Assembly: GCF_010111755.1 (NCBI RefSeq) | Contig: NC_088953.1 | Span: 310,001-374,000, forward strand | Origin: Nakaseomyces glabratus | Lineage: Eukaryota > Ascomycota > Saccharomycetes > Saccharomycetales > Saccharomycetaceae | DNA length: 64,000 bases | Direction: 5' to 3' | Shown: positions 18,697 through 29,962 of the stretch, one piece after another | How positions within the stretch are numbered: the first letter of the stretch is position 1 | Layout: each line of letters begins with the position of its first letter | Made by a program: the position numbers and the translations under genes | Notes under the pieces: model-generated | What the model was told of the DNA's origin: nothing | What the model saw: the letters and a program-made list of their open reading frames with translations, nothing else | Databases searched by the model: none

Positions 18697-20700
18697 ATGG
18701 CTGACGACTTGCTCAATGATGAGGATTTCATCAAGATACAGAAGCTGAACTCGGTGGACGGGGAGCGGAGGCACAGCATTGTGTTCGACTCCACTGTGGT
18801 GGTGAAGGAAGGCCGTCAGAGCCAGAGCCAGAGCCAGAGCGACAGCGACAACGACAATGTGTCTGGTGTGGATGTGCTGAGTGTGGATCCTGCGACCAAT
18901 GGTAAAGGCGGGGACTCACGTACCGATTACGACTACGACAGCAACGATAAGGATGTCCTGGACTCGCATGTGATGGTGGACAAGCAAGATGGTTCCGTGG
19001 CGTTCACAGTTGCGCAGGAGAGCGATACGCCTGCAGATGGCGATCGCGATGGCGATGCAGATGCCACTGGCGATGTCGCTGCCAATGCTGGCGCTTCCGT
19101 TAAACACACCAAGGACGTAGACGCTACTATCAAGAGGTACATGAAGCACATGCACCAGAAGGAGGTCGGCCGTTTCAACAAGAAGTCCCAGGAGTACATC
19201 TCCTACTTCGGGGATGTGGACTTCGACAAGAGACCCACAATCCTGGACTTCGCAGTGAGTGAGCCTTACAGGACTCAGTTCAAGGGCCCTATACTAGAGA
19301 AAGAGATCAAGGAGAAGGAGAAGTTGAAGAAGATCATCGCTTATAGAAGTAACCCAAGTTACAAACCGGACTTCGATATCAACATCAAGACCAGCTCAAA
19401 GGGCAAGGAGAACGAGGCTCCGACTTTCTCCGGTGTCTACGTGCTTATGTGGATGATCTTTGGGTTCGCTTCGATCCAGTCTTGCATCAATTACTACATT
19501 GACCACGGCAACTCGTTCAAGGATGCCATCTTGTTCAAGTTCATGTTGACTGACCTGCATAGGGTGTTCGCTTTTGATGCGCTGTTGTATTGCGCAACAT
19601 ACTTTGTGCTGTTTATCCAATACCTGTGCTGCTACAACGTCATCAATTGGAACAAGACCGGTGTCCCGGTCATCGTCACTTATGAAATCCTCTACGTTAC
19701 TGCTGCGCTGTACATCCCAGCCCATGTCCTGAACTTCAATTGGATTGCAAGGATATACATATTCCTACACTCAGTGGTGCAGATTATGAAAATGCACTCG
19801 TTCTCATTCTACAACGGGTATCTATGGAATATCCTCAATGAGTTGAACTTCTCGAAGAGAGCTGTCGCCAAGTTAAAAGACCGTAAGGATATAGACTCAG
19901 AAGTCATGGCCACATTGCATAGAAGCATTGACTTCTGCAGCTTCGAATTGAATTACCAATGTCAAGGCGAAAACTTCCCTAACAATATCAGCATCAAGAA
20001 CTACTTCATGTACACGTTGTTCCCCACATTGATCTACCAGATAAACTACCCTAGAACAAACAAGATCAGAATTGGTTACCTGATTGAGAAGACCTGCGCC
20101 ACATTCGGCTGCATCTACCTGATGGTGGTGGACGCCCAGATATTTATGCTGCCCATTACGGAGAAGGCTATCAAGCTAAAAGAGCTGCCTATCGGTCTGG
20201 AGTTCACAGCCAAGTTCTTCCTGATCTGGGCTGAGCTTATCCCACCGATGACCGTGCTGTACATGCTGGCCTTCTACTTAATCTGGGACGCCATCCTGAA
20301 CTTCTTTGCGGAGCTGACCATGTTCGCAGACAGATACTTCTACGGTGACTGGTGGAACTGCGTTTCATTTATAGAGTTCAGCAGAATATGGAACGTACCA
20401 GTACACAAGTTCATTTTAAGACACATCTACCACAGCGTCATCAACAGGTTCAGGCTCTCCAAGCTGCAGGCCACCTTGTTCACGTTCCTACTCAGCGCTG
20501 TGTTCCACGAGCTGGCAATGTACGCCATCGTCAAGCGCTGGCGTGGGTTCCTGTTCGCATTCCAACTGGGCCAGTTCTTCTTCGCGGGCATCAGCAACAT
20601 CCCATACCTGCGCAAGAGACCAGTGCTCTCCAACGCTCTGTTCTGGTTCGAGATGTGCACAGGGCCAAGTGTCATCCTACTACTATATGTTGTGTTTTAA
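18697..20700 (+). CDS. ARE2: Acyl-CoA:sterol acyltransferase (Are1/Are2 type)
   Basis: A 667-residue membrane-bound O-acyltransferase of the ACAT family that esterifies sterols in the ER for storage in lipid droplets. A long acidic, serine-rich, repeat-bearing N-terminus (about 1-230) precedes eight or more transmembrane helices. The family motif FYGDWWN is at 548-554 and the active-site histidine is His604 in VFHELAMY. The start at 18697 (MADDLLNDEDFIKIQKLN) resembles the Are start; an ATG at 18655 would add 14 residues. S. cerevisiae has two copies, ARE1 (YCR048W) and ARE2 (YNR019W). The neighbours here (YCR051W, RSC6) are those of ARE1, so the symbol is a convention rather than a proven ohnologue call. 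Confidence 0.9.
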   Translation: MADDLLNDEDFIKIQKLNSVDGERRHSIVFDSTVVVKEGRQSQSQSQSDSDNDNVSGVDVLSVDPATNGKGGDSRTDYDYDSNDKDVLDSHVMVDKQDGSVAFTVAQESDTPADGDRDGDADATGDVAANAGASVKHTKDVDATIKRYMKHMHQKEVGRFNKKSQEYISYFGDVDFDKRPTILDFAVSEPYRTQFKGPILEKEIKEKEKLKKIIAYRSNPSYKPDFDINIKTSSKGKENEAPTFSGVYVLMWMIFGFASIQSCINYYIDHGNSFKDAILFKFMLTDLHRVFAFDALLYCATYFVLFIQYLCCYNVINWNKTGVPVIVTYEILYVTAALYIPAHVLNFNWIARIYIFLHSVVQIMKMHSFSFYNGYLWNILNELNFSKRAVAKLKDRKDIDSEVMATLHRSIDFCSFELNYQCQGENFPNNISIKNYFMYTLFPTLIYQINYPRTNKIRIGYLIEKTCATFGCIYLMVVDAQIFMLPITEKAIKLKELPIGLEFTAKFFLIWAELIPPMTVLYMLAFYLIWDAILNFFAELTMFADRYFYGDWWNCVSFIEFSRIWNVPVHKFILRHIYHSVINRFRLSKLQATLFTFLLSAVFHELAMYAIVKRWRGFLFAFQLGQFFFAGISNIPYLRKRPVLSNALFWFEMCTGPSVILLLYVVF

Positions 20701-20846
20701 TAGATATGATAGACAGTATTTAAAATACAATATAGAATAAGCAATATATAATATACAATGCAATGATACTGTATACAGTATAATGAGTTATTAGGTTTGT
20801 GCGGAGTCTTCTGTGGAAGATAGAAAGTCGCTGAAAATAAAAATTT

Positions 20847-20856
20847 GCGATGAGCT
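20847..20856. promoter_or_regulatory. PAC box GCGATGAGCT
   Basis: Perfect PAC element, preceded by an A/T-rich AAAATAAAAATTT, 83 bases upstream of the ankyrin protein start at 20939. PAC (bound by Dot6/Tod6) marks ribosome-biogenesis genes. Confidence 0.65.
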
Positions 20857-20938
20857 TTGCATATAGAAGAGAGCTATAGTTGAAGGTTTGAGTTGGGGAA
20901 GTGGAGATGAAGACCGAGGTAATCACGTATACAGGATG

Positions 20939-21556
20939 AATATTTGGATAGCAGCTAGCGATGGCCGTGGGGATATTGTCGAGAAGTTTCTGGCTGACGG
21001 GCTGAGTGCGAACAGCAAGGACCCCAACGGGTACACTCCGGTGCATGCAGCTGCCGCGTACGGTCACCTTGATCTGCTGCGCAAGCTATGCCAGGAGCAC
21101 GGAGGGGACATCAATGTGAGGGACAGCGATGGGGATACACCTCTGCACCACTGTGAGGATGTCAGAGTGGCGCAACTGATCGTCGAGGAGCTCGGCGGAG
21201 ACTATACCTTGACCAACGACGAAGGGAAGACCGCGCTGCAAGTGTTTGAAGAGGACGCAGAGTTTCCAGAGCTGATACAGTATATGCGTGTGAAGTCTGG
21301 CCTGAACAAGGACGAGGACAGCCTGGGGATCGACCAGGATCAGCTCGCACAATTCAAGGACAGCGTCAGATACACTCTAGAGCAAGAACCAGACGAACTC
21401 ACAGACCCAGAGTCTATTGAGCGCAGAAAGAGGCTTGAAAAGATTGTCATGGGCGAGAACCCAGAGCAAGAGTTGGAGGCATATATCAGAGAAATGGTCC
21501 GCTCGCAAATGATGAACCAGGACCAGGACCAGGAACCTTCCAAACGTCGTAAGTAA
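20939..21556 (+). CDS. Ankyrin-repeat protein, YCR051W homologue
   Basis: A 205-residue protein with about three ankyrin repeats (residues 5-100; visible GYTPVHAAAAYGHLDLLRKL and GDTPLHHCEDVRVAQLIVEE) and an acidic, then basic C-terminal tail ending PSKRRK. It is the homologue of S. cerevisiae YCR051W (222 residues), a conserved nuclear/cytosolic protein of unknown function. I start at MNIWIAASDG, the conserved family start, not at the ATG at 20888, which would add 17 residues. A perfect PAC box upstream suggests co-expression with ribosome-biogenesis genes. Confidence 0.9.
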   Translation, partial: NIWIAASDGRGDIVEKFLADGLSANSKDPNGYTPVHAAAAYGHLDLLRKLCQEHGGDINVRDSDGDTPLHHCEDVRVAQLIVEELGGDYTLTNDEGKTALQVFEEDAEFPELIQYMRVKSGLNKDEDSLGIDQDQLAQFKDSVRYTLEQEPDELTDPESIERRKRLEKIVMGENPEQELEAYIREMVRSQMMNQDQDQEPSKRRK

Positions 21557-21783
21557 GCTGTTATGCTAACCGATTAGATAACGAAAGCGCGGGACCGGTT
21601 CCTAAATACTACACAGTAATTACTCAAGATCCCGCTGGGCAGATACCAGCATATATACCATAACATCAGATATTACTATATAGCCAACATAGCCTATTAA
21701 TATCACGCTACACGCCATACTTAAAAATTGCTTCAAGTGCTAAAGTCAACAAGTAAGACGTCGATTAAAGAAGAGTAGTTATC

Positions 21784-23292
21784 ATGATTAGTAGAGGACT
21801 TATGCTACAAACCGGTATAAACAGGGACTACAATAGAAAAGCGATGCCCGAGAACTCAGATGCTGTGAAGACGGCGCCTATCCCAACGTCTGCGCCTACG
21901 TATACTTACATTCCGTTCGAGTTGAAAGAAGATGTACCTGAGCTGGCACTCTTGCAGAAGCTGGTCGAGAAGGAGAAGCAATTGGATATATCAGTGAGAG
22001 AGAAAGAGAATCAGTTGTCTTTAGACGCTACGTCTGGTGGACTTTACCCTCAGAATACTAGTGATAGTGGGAGACTTTTACGCGTCTACGTGTACAACAC
22101 AGCACATCATCAACCATGGCAAGATGAGAAAACGGACGATAAACCACATTGGCTTCTGAGGGTGGAAGGCAAATTGCTAAATCGTGATGGTTCAGAAGTT
22201 CAAGGCGAATCCCGTCCCTTTAGCTCATATCTCCAGGCAGTTGCCGTTGATTTCAAAAAGTTTAAACCTAGAAGGCAGGATAATAGACCAGAGATTGTCT
22301 CAAATGGGGATATAACCATGACAGATGGTGACAATACTACACAGCAGCTTGCAGAGAACGCCAACAGCACTAATATGGCGACAAATGATAATGACGACGA
22401 CGATGACGAGGATGAGGATGCGGAGGATGACAGTGAGATTATTGACGCTGTTGAATGGCATTATGATTCTGTAGCTGGCAGCGAGTTTGACGGCATCGAT
22501 GTCAAAAGACCAGGCACTCAGAATATAAACTGCACAATAACAATTCAACCCAGGGGTTGTACTGGTGAAGAAGTGGAGTACAGTCCAGAACTATCGCAAA
22601 TTCTGGGTATAAATGTTGGTTCTGTGCAAGGAGCTGTCTATGGCCTATACAAGTACATTCTGAATAACAATCTTTTAAACAACGAAGGCAAAACTAATGA
22701 TAATCAGCACATGTCTTCTAATAATAGCGAATCTACAAAGGTGACATTAGACTCAGCACTACATAAGCTTTTACCAAAGAGAGATATCACGGAACAAGCT
22801 ATGGCTAACACAGAGGAACTAAAAGTAGGCTTAAAAGAAGCCATGTCCTTAGTGAACGATCATTTCCAACCTCTTCCCGCCAAGAAAATCAATTACACCA
22901 TAAGGACCGATGTGGAAACAACATATGGCCAAACCGTATTTGATATTGAGATAGGCAATGAATCGCCAGAAGTCAAAGAGACTCCACTGTCCAGATTCAG
23001 AGAGTTAGCCAAGACAACTGACCAGGAAGTAGAAGACATTGATGAGCAAATAAATATGCTACAGTTGCAACTGAACGCCCTAGCGACAAAACATCAGTTC
23101 TTCAAAGAAACCGAAAAGAACCCACTGGCGGTACTGAAGGAGTACGCACTAATATCAAAGAACGCCACAGAAGTACTTGCCAGTGACTTGCAATTCACAG
23201 AGGACTCGGTAAGACTTTCAGACTTCTACAAGGAAAACGAAGCTCTCCTCTTCGAGAACCTAGCTACATACATAGCCAACTCACGGTTATAG
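21784..23292 (+). CDS. RSC6: RSC chromatin-remodelling complex subunit Rsc6
   Basis: A 502-residue subunit of the RSC nucleosome-remodelling complex, of the Swp73/BAF60 class. A BAF60-like N-terminal region contains RLLRVYVYNTAHHQPW. An acidic stretch (about residues 200-220, poly-Asp) comes next, then ITIQPRG with YSPELSQILGINVGSVQGAVYGLYKYI, a degenerate SWIB fold. A C-terminal helical region completes it. S. cerevisiae Rsc6 is 483 residues; starting at the second ATG (21844) would give 482, so the true start may be there. Position after YCR051W matches YCR052W. Confidence 0.93.
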   Translation: MISRGLMLQTGINRDYNRKAMPENSDAVKTAPIPTSAPTYTYIPFELKEDVPELALLQKLVEKEKQLDISVREKENQLSLDATSGGLYPQNTSDSGRLLRVYVYNTAHHQPWQDEKTDDKPHWLLRVEGKLLNRDGSEVQGESRPFSSYLQAVAVDFKKFKPRRQDNRPEIVSNGDITMTDGDNTTQQLAENANSTNMATNDNDDDDDEDEDAEDDSEIIDAVEWHYDSVAGSEFDGIDVKRPGTQNINCTITIQPRGCTGEEVEYSPELSQILGINVGSVQGAVYGLYKYILNNNLLNNEGKTNDNQHMSSNNSESTKVTLDSALHKLLPKRDITEQAMANTEELKVGLKEAMSLVNDHFQPLPAKKINYTIRTDVETTYGQTVFDIEIGNESPEVKETPLSRFRELAKTTDQEVEDIDEQINMLQLQLNALATKHQFFKETEKNPLAVLKEYALISKNATEVLASDLQFTEDSVRLSDFYKENEALLFENLATYIANSRL

Positions 23293-23790
23293 ATCAATAC
23301 CGATGTAACAATATATTTGCAGACCACATACTTGCCTCGATACATAGATTATACAACTCAAGCAATACAGACTATTCCATATACTATCACTTCTATATCG
23401 ACTTCCAGCTTTACCCGGCTCTGTCGTTACGCGTGGCAATGAAATTTCAAAGTTTGCCGAACAAAAATCTTTCACGAGCAACGCTTATAAGCTCATTTCA
23501 GTGAGGTTTAGTGAAGGATATACCATTGTTTACAGCCAAACCAGCTCTAATTTTGATTTGCAATTGGACACAACTCTGTTATCAATTCTGATTGAGTCCT
23601 TGAACGAAGCTCCGACGGTTATTATTGGCGAATTTGTTGTTTTGCAATTGGTGAATAGTTAGCACAATAGTAAGCAGAACAGGTTTTTGAAGAATAGTTA
23701 TTTTGCTGTAACAGCTAGCAGTTATATTTGATTTCCAAAGCGCAGAGTATAGTTCGAATTGTATTTTCGATTATTTCACTGTAGTGCAGC
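23293..23790. other. RSC6-SPT16 intergenic region
   Basis: 498 AT-rich bases; no repeat or clear element seen. It is a synteny break relative to S. cerevisiae. Confidence 0.4.
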
Positions 23791-26700
23791 ATGTCCGAGT
23801 TGAATATTGACGCCGAGGCATTCAAAGCCAGAGTGGAGCTGCTACATGGCAAATACAGGGAGTTTGAGAATGAGCCAAACTCTATGGTGTTTGCCTTGGG
23901 TTCCTCTAACCCTGAGAACCCTTACCAGAAGACTACAGCTTTGCATTACTGGTTGATGGGTTATGAATTCCCTGCGACTTTGATTGTTTTCACTCCTGGT
24001 AAAGTGGTCATCATTACCAGTGGCCCAAAGGCCAAGCACTTGGAGAAAGTGGTGGAACTGTTCAAGAATAACAACAACGGTGTCGAACTAGAGATATGGC
24101 AAAGAAATAACAAGGATGTAGAGCATAGCCAGAAATTGTTCAAAGATATAATTGAACTAATCAACACCGCAGGTAAGACTGTCGGTATCCCAGAAAAAGA
24201 TGTTTACGAAGGTAAGTTCATGAAAGAGTGGAAACCAATTTGGGATGCTGCCATCAAAGAACATGAATTCAAATTAGTTGACATCTCTGCAGGTTTGTCT
24301 AGTACTTGGGAGGTCAAGGACGATAAGGAGAAAGCTTATATTTCTATTGCTAGTAAGTGTTCTGATAGATTCATGAATTTGTTATCGGACGAAATGGTTC
24401 GCGCTGTTGATGATGAACTAAAGATTACCAACTCGAAATTATCAGACAAGATTGAAAACAAGATAGATGACTTGAAATTCTTGAAGAAAATCACCAATGA
24501 CCTAAGTGCCATGTGTCCTCCAAACCACAAGTTTACTCTTGATCTATTGGATTGGACTTACTCTCCCATCATTCAATCCGGTAACAAATTCGATCTGAGA
24601 GTATCTGCACATTCTAATAACGATCAGCTGCACGGCAACGGTTGTATCTTGGCATCATGTGGTATCCGTTACAATAATTACTGCTCTAACACAACTAGAA
24701 CTTTCTTGATCGATCCTTCCGAAGAAATGGTTAACAACTATGTATTTTTGCTAGATTTGCAAAAACATATCATCGAAAATGAGCTAAAAGCAGGAAGAAC
24801 CGGTAAGGAGGTTTACGAATCTGTTGTCGAGTTCATTAAGAAAGTTAGACCTGAGCTTGCTGGAAACTTCACAAAGAACATTGGTTCTTTGATCGGTTTA
24901 GAGTTCAGAGATTCATTCTTTGTTTTGAACAGCAAGAATGATAAGCGTAAAATCCAAGTTGGTGATTGTTTTAACATCTCCTTTGGTTTCAATGCATTAA
25001 AGGATATGAAGACTAATACCAATTATGCTCTTCAATTAGCTGACACCGTTATTTTGAATGAAGATGGTCCAAAGATTCTGACTGAATACACAAAGTCAAA
25101 ATCTCAAGTGTCTTTCTACTTCAACAATGACGAAGTCGAAAAGGAGAAGAAACCAGCTGCATCCACAAAGATCCCAACAAACCTTGATGGTAACTCTAAG
25201 ATTTTGAGAAGTAAGCTTCGTGGTGATGCTCGTGGTGAATCTCAAGACGCCCAAAAGGAACAGATTAGAAAAGAGAATCAAAGAAAGCTACATGAGAAAC
25301 TACAAAAGGAAGGTCTTTTAAGATTTACAGCTGAAGACGCCACTACTGAGGGCTCCGAAACTCGCCAATATTTCAAGAAATACGAATCTTATGTCAGAGA
25401 AAGCCAAATTCCTAATAATGTTCGTGACTTGAGAATCCATGTTGATTGGAGAAGTCAAACAATTATCGTTCCTATTTATGGTAGACCAGTTCCATTCCAT
25501 ATTAACTCATACAAGAATGGTTCAAAGAATGAAGAAGGAGAATACACATACTTACGTTTGAACTTTCACTCTCCTGGTTCAGCTGGTGGTATCTCTAAAA
25601 ATGTTGTTGAACTGCCATATGACGATTCACCAGATAACCAATTCATGCGTTCTATCACCCTAAGATCCAAGGATGGTGACCGTATGAGTGAAACCTTCAA
25701 GCAGATTACTGATTTGAAGAAGGAATCTACAAAGAGAGAGCAAGAACGTAAAGCACTTGCAGATGTTGTTCAACAAGATAAGTTGATAGAGAATAAGACT
25801 GGTAGAACAAAGAGACTGGATCAAATATTTGTTAGACCAAGTCCTGACACTAAGAGAGTTCCAAGTACCGTGTTCATTCACGAGAATGGTATCAGATACC
25901 AATCACCTTTGAGGACTGACAGTAGAATTGATATCTTATTCTCCAATATCAAGAACTTGATCTTTCAATCCTGTAAAGGTGAACTGATTGTCATCATTCA
26001 TATCCATTTGAAGAATCCTATCATGATGGGTAAGAAAAAGATACAAGATGTTCAATTCTATCGTGAAGCATCCGATGTATCTGTCGATGAAACTGGTACA
26101 GGCAGACGTAACCAGAACAAGTTCAGAAAGTATGGTGACGAGGACGAACTCGAGCAAGAGCAAGAAGAAAGAAGGAAGAGAGCTATGCTGGATAAGGAAT
26201 TCAAGTACTTCGCCGATGCTATTGCAGAGGCCTCCAACGGTCTGGTTTCCGTCGAGAGCACTTTCAGAGATTTAGGTTTCCAAGGTGTGCCAAACAGATC
26301 TGCAGTCTTCTGTATGCCAACCACCGACTGCCTGGTCCAACTGATCGAACCACCATTCCTGGTAGTGAACCTAGAGGAGATTGAAGTGGCGATCCTCGAA
26401 AGAGTGCAGTTCGGTCTGAAGAACTTCGATCTTGTCTTTGTATACAAGGACTTCAAGAAACCCGTCACACATATAAACACGATCCCAATCGAATCCCTAG
26501 ACTTCCTGAAGCAGTGGCTCACAGACATGGACATCCCATACGCCATCTCCACAATTAACCTGAAGTGGAGCACCATTATGCAGTCGCTGCAGGAAGACCC
26601 ACACCAGTTCTTCCTGGACGGTGGTTGGTCTTTCTTGAACGCAAACTCTGACGAAGAGGGCTCTGACGAGAGTGAAGAAGAAATCAGTGAGTATGAAGCC

Positions 26701-26874
26701 TCCGAAGAAGAGCCAGAGGACGAGAGCGCATACTCCGACGAAGACGACTACTCTGAAGATATAAGTGACGGCAGCTACAGCGGTGCTGACAGTGAGGAGG
26801 AAGAAGGAGAAGACTGGGACGAGCTGGAAAAGAAAGCCGCAAAGGCAGACCGTACCGCCGGCCTAAGAGACTAA
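23791..26874 (+). CDS. SPT16: FACT histone chaperone large subunit Spt16
   Basis: A 1,027-residue subunit of FACT (with Pob3), which reorganises nucleosomes during transcription and replication. N-terminal inactive aminopeptidase-like domain (about 1-440), a charged linker, a dimerisation domain, a middle double-PH domain that binds H3-H4 (about 640-940), then a strongly acidic, serine-rich tail (about 945-1015) that binds H2A-H2B. The length is close to S. cerevisiae Spt16 (1,035). The last 500 bases of the gene are clearly richer in GC than the preceding 2.5 kb. Confidence 0.98.
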   Translation: MSELNIDAEAFKARVELLHGKYREFENEPNSMVFALGSSNPENPYQKTTALHYWLMGYEFPATLIVFTPGKVVIITSGPKAKHLEKVVELFKNNNNGVELEIWQRNNKDVEHSQKLFKDIIELINTAGKTVGIPEKDVYEGKFMKEWKPIWDAAIKEHEFKLVDISAGLSSTWEVKDDKEKAYISIASKCSDRFMNLLSDEMVRAVDDELKITNSKLSDKIENKIDDLKFLKKITNDLSAMCPPNHKFTLDLLDWTYSPIIQSGNKFDLRVSAHSNNDQLHGNGCILASCGIRYNNYCSNTTRTFLIDPSEEMVNNYVFLLDLQKHIIENELKAGRTGKEVYESVVEFIKKVRPELAGNFTKNIGSLIGLEFRDSFFVLNSKNDKRKIQVGDCFNISFGFNALKDMKTNTNYALQLADTVILNEDGPKILTEYTKSKSQVSFYFNNDEVEKEKKPAASTKIPTNLDGNSKILRSKLRGDARGESQDAQKEQIRKENQRKLHEKLQKEGLLRFTAEDATTEGSETRQYFKKYESYVRESQIPNNVRDLRIHVDWRSQTIIVPIYGRPVPFHINSYKNGSKNEEGEYTYLRLNFHSPGSAGGISKNVVELPYDDSPDNQFMRSITLRSKDGDRMSETFKQITDLKKESTKREQERKALADVVQQDKLIENKTGRTKRLDQIFVRPSPDTKRVPSTVFIHENGIRYQSPLRTDSRIDILFSNIKNLIFQSCKGELIVIIHIHLKNPIMMGKKKIQDVQFYREASDVSVDETGTGRRNQNKFRKYGDEDELEQEQEERRKRAMLDKEFKYFADAIAEASNGLVSVESTFRDLGFQGVPNRSAVFCMPTTDCLVQLIEPPFLVVNLEEIEVAILERVQFGLKNFDLVFVYKDFKKPVTHINTIPIESLDFLKQWLTDMDIPYAISTINLKWSTIMQSLQEDPHQFFLDGGWSFLNANSDEEGSDESEEEISEYEASEEEPEDESAYSDEDDYSEDISDGSYSGADSEEEEGEDWDELEKKAAKADRTAGLRD

Positions 26875-27032
26875 CCCCCCACCCCTCCTCCAGCTGCCCC
26901 AGCCAAATTGTATAACTACACACCTATGACTCTTTATATATTAATATAACATCCCGAATATCATCGCAAAACTCTAATAAAAGTCATGCCTCACGCACGG
27001 CATTTGTCTCGGCCCATCGCCCGGGGAGAAGC

Positions 27033-27040
27033 CATGTGAA
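27033..27040. promoter_or_regulatory. Inositol/choline-responsive element (UAS-INO) of CHO1
   Basis: CATGTGAA, the Ino2-Ino4 core, 112 bases upstream of the CHO1 start. A TATA-like TATATAAAG follows at 27068-27076. CHO1 is a classical inositol/choline-repressed gene in S. cerevisiae. Confidence 0.7.
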
Positions 27041-27151
27041 TTTTCAGTTTTGGCAATCCTTGCCTAATATATAAAGTGTGATCCTGTGGTTCATGTTCGT
27101 TCTTCTTCACTCCTTATTGTTGCAGTGACGAGAAATAGTTTAGTGAGCTAA

Positions 27152-27988
27152 ATGGTATCTACTAGGAGAGGTAAGCCAGCTTTTGAAGAGATGTCTGAAG
27201 GCAGGGAGGAGTTTCCGGTTATTGAAGAGAACGGTGAGAACGGGGAGGACTACATGGATAACGATGAGGAGAGACCCACGTTGAGCAGGAGGGCCTCGAG
27301 TATCTTCTCGATAGACACTACGCCGCTGGCACCTCCGAACAAGACGGATATCGAGATGTTCACCAGCGATGCGTACCACTTCAGCATGATCAGAAACCTG
27401 CATCTTGCAGACTACATCACGATGCTGAACGGGTTCTGTGGGTTTTACTCGATTGTGAGTTGCCTGAGATTCACGCTTACTGGTAAGCCACACTATGTTC
27501 AGCGTGCACACTTCTTCATATTCTTAGGTATGTGTTTTGATTTCTTTGACGGCCGTGTCGCTAGGCTGAGAAATAGATCCTCCCTTATGGGCCAGGAGCT
27601 AGACTCTCTAGCCGACCTGGTCTCCTTTGGCGTGGCTCCTGCAGCTATAGCGTTTGCCATCGGCTTCCAGACCACCTTGGATGTGTTCGTGCTGTCTTTC
27701 TTCGTGCTTTGCGCGTTAGCAAGATTGGCCAGATTCAACGTCACCGTGGGTCAACTACCCAAGGACGTCAAGGGCAAGTCTAAGTTCTTTGAGGGCCTGC
27801 CAATGCCTACTACTCTGTTGCTGGTGCTGGGTATGGCCTGTCTGGTGAGACAGAACCGTATCTTCGACAATATCCCACTGGGTATCGTCCGAGAGGGCCT
27901 AGCTTTTGAGTTCCACCCTATCATCTTCATCTTCTTCTTGCACGGATGCGGTATGATCTCCAAGAGCTTGAAGATCCCTAAGCCATGA
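27152..27988 (+). CDS. CHO1: CDP-diacylglycerol serine O-phosphatidyltransferase (phosphatidylserine synthase)
   Basis: A 278-residue integral ER membrane enzyme that makes phosphatidylserine from CDP-diacylglycerol and serine. The CDP-alcohol phosphotransferase motif DGxxAR...G...D...D is complete: Asp133, Gly134, Ala137, Arg138, Gly147, Asp151, Asp155. A cytosolic acidic N-terminus carries LSRRASS (45-51), the position where S. cerevisiae Cho1 is phosphorylated by protein kinase A. About five to six membrane helices follow. The length is close to S. cerevisiae Cho1 (276). This fungal enzyme is absent from animals. An Ino2-Ino4 site sits upstream. Confidence 0.97.
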   Translation: MVSTRRGKPAFEEMSEGREEFPVIEENGENGEDYMDNDEERPTLSRRASSIFSIDTTPLAPPNKTDIEMFTSDAYHFSMIRNLHLADYITMLNGFCGFYSIVSCLRFTLTGKPHYVQRAHFFIFLGMCFDFFDGRVARLRNRSSLMGQELDSLADLVSFGVAPAAIAFAIGFQTTLDVFVLSFFVLCALARLARFNVTVGQLPKDVKGKSKFFEGLPMPTTLLLVLGMACLVRQNRIFDNIPLGIVREGLAFEFHPIIFIFFLHGCGMISKSLKIPKP

Positions 27989-29791
<1,803 letters not shown>

Positions 29792-29962
29792 ACGAAGTTA
29801 ACGATAAAATGTGATTTATTCAACAAATTAAATAAATAATATTTGTTCTATATTCTTCTCTTTTCTTACTCTAAATAACTTTATTCTCAAATAATATAAC
29901 GACATAGAGACAATTTCTTTTTACTTATTAGCATCCATTAGATCTTTTCTAGACGTATATCA

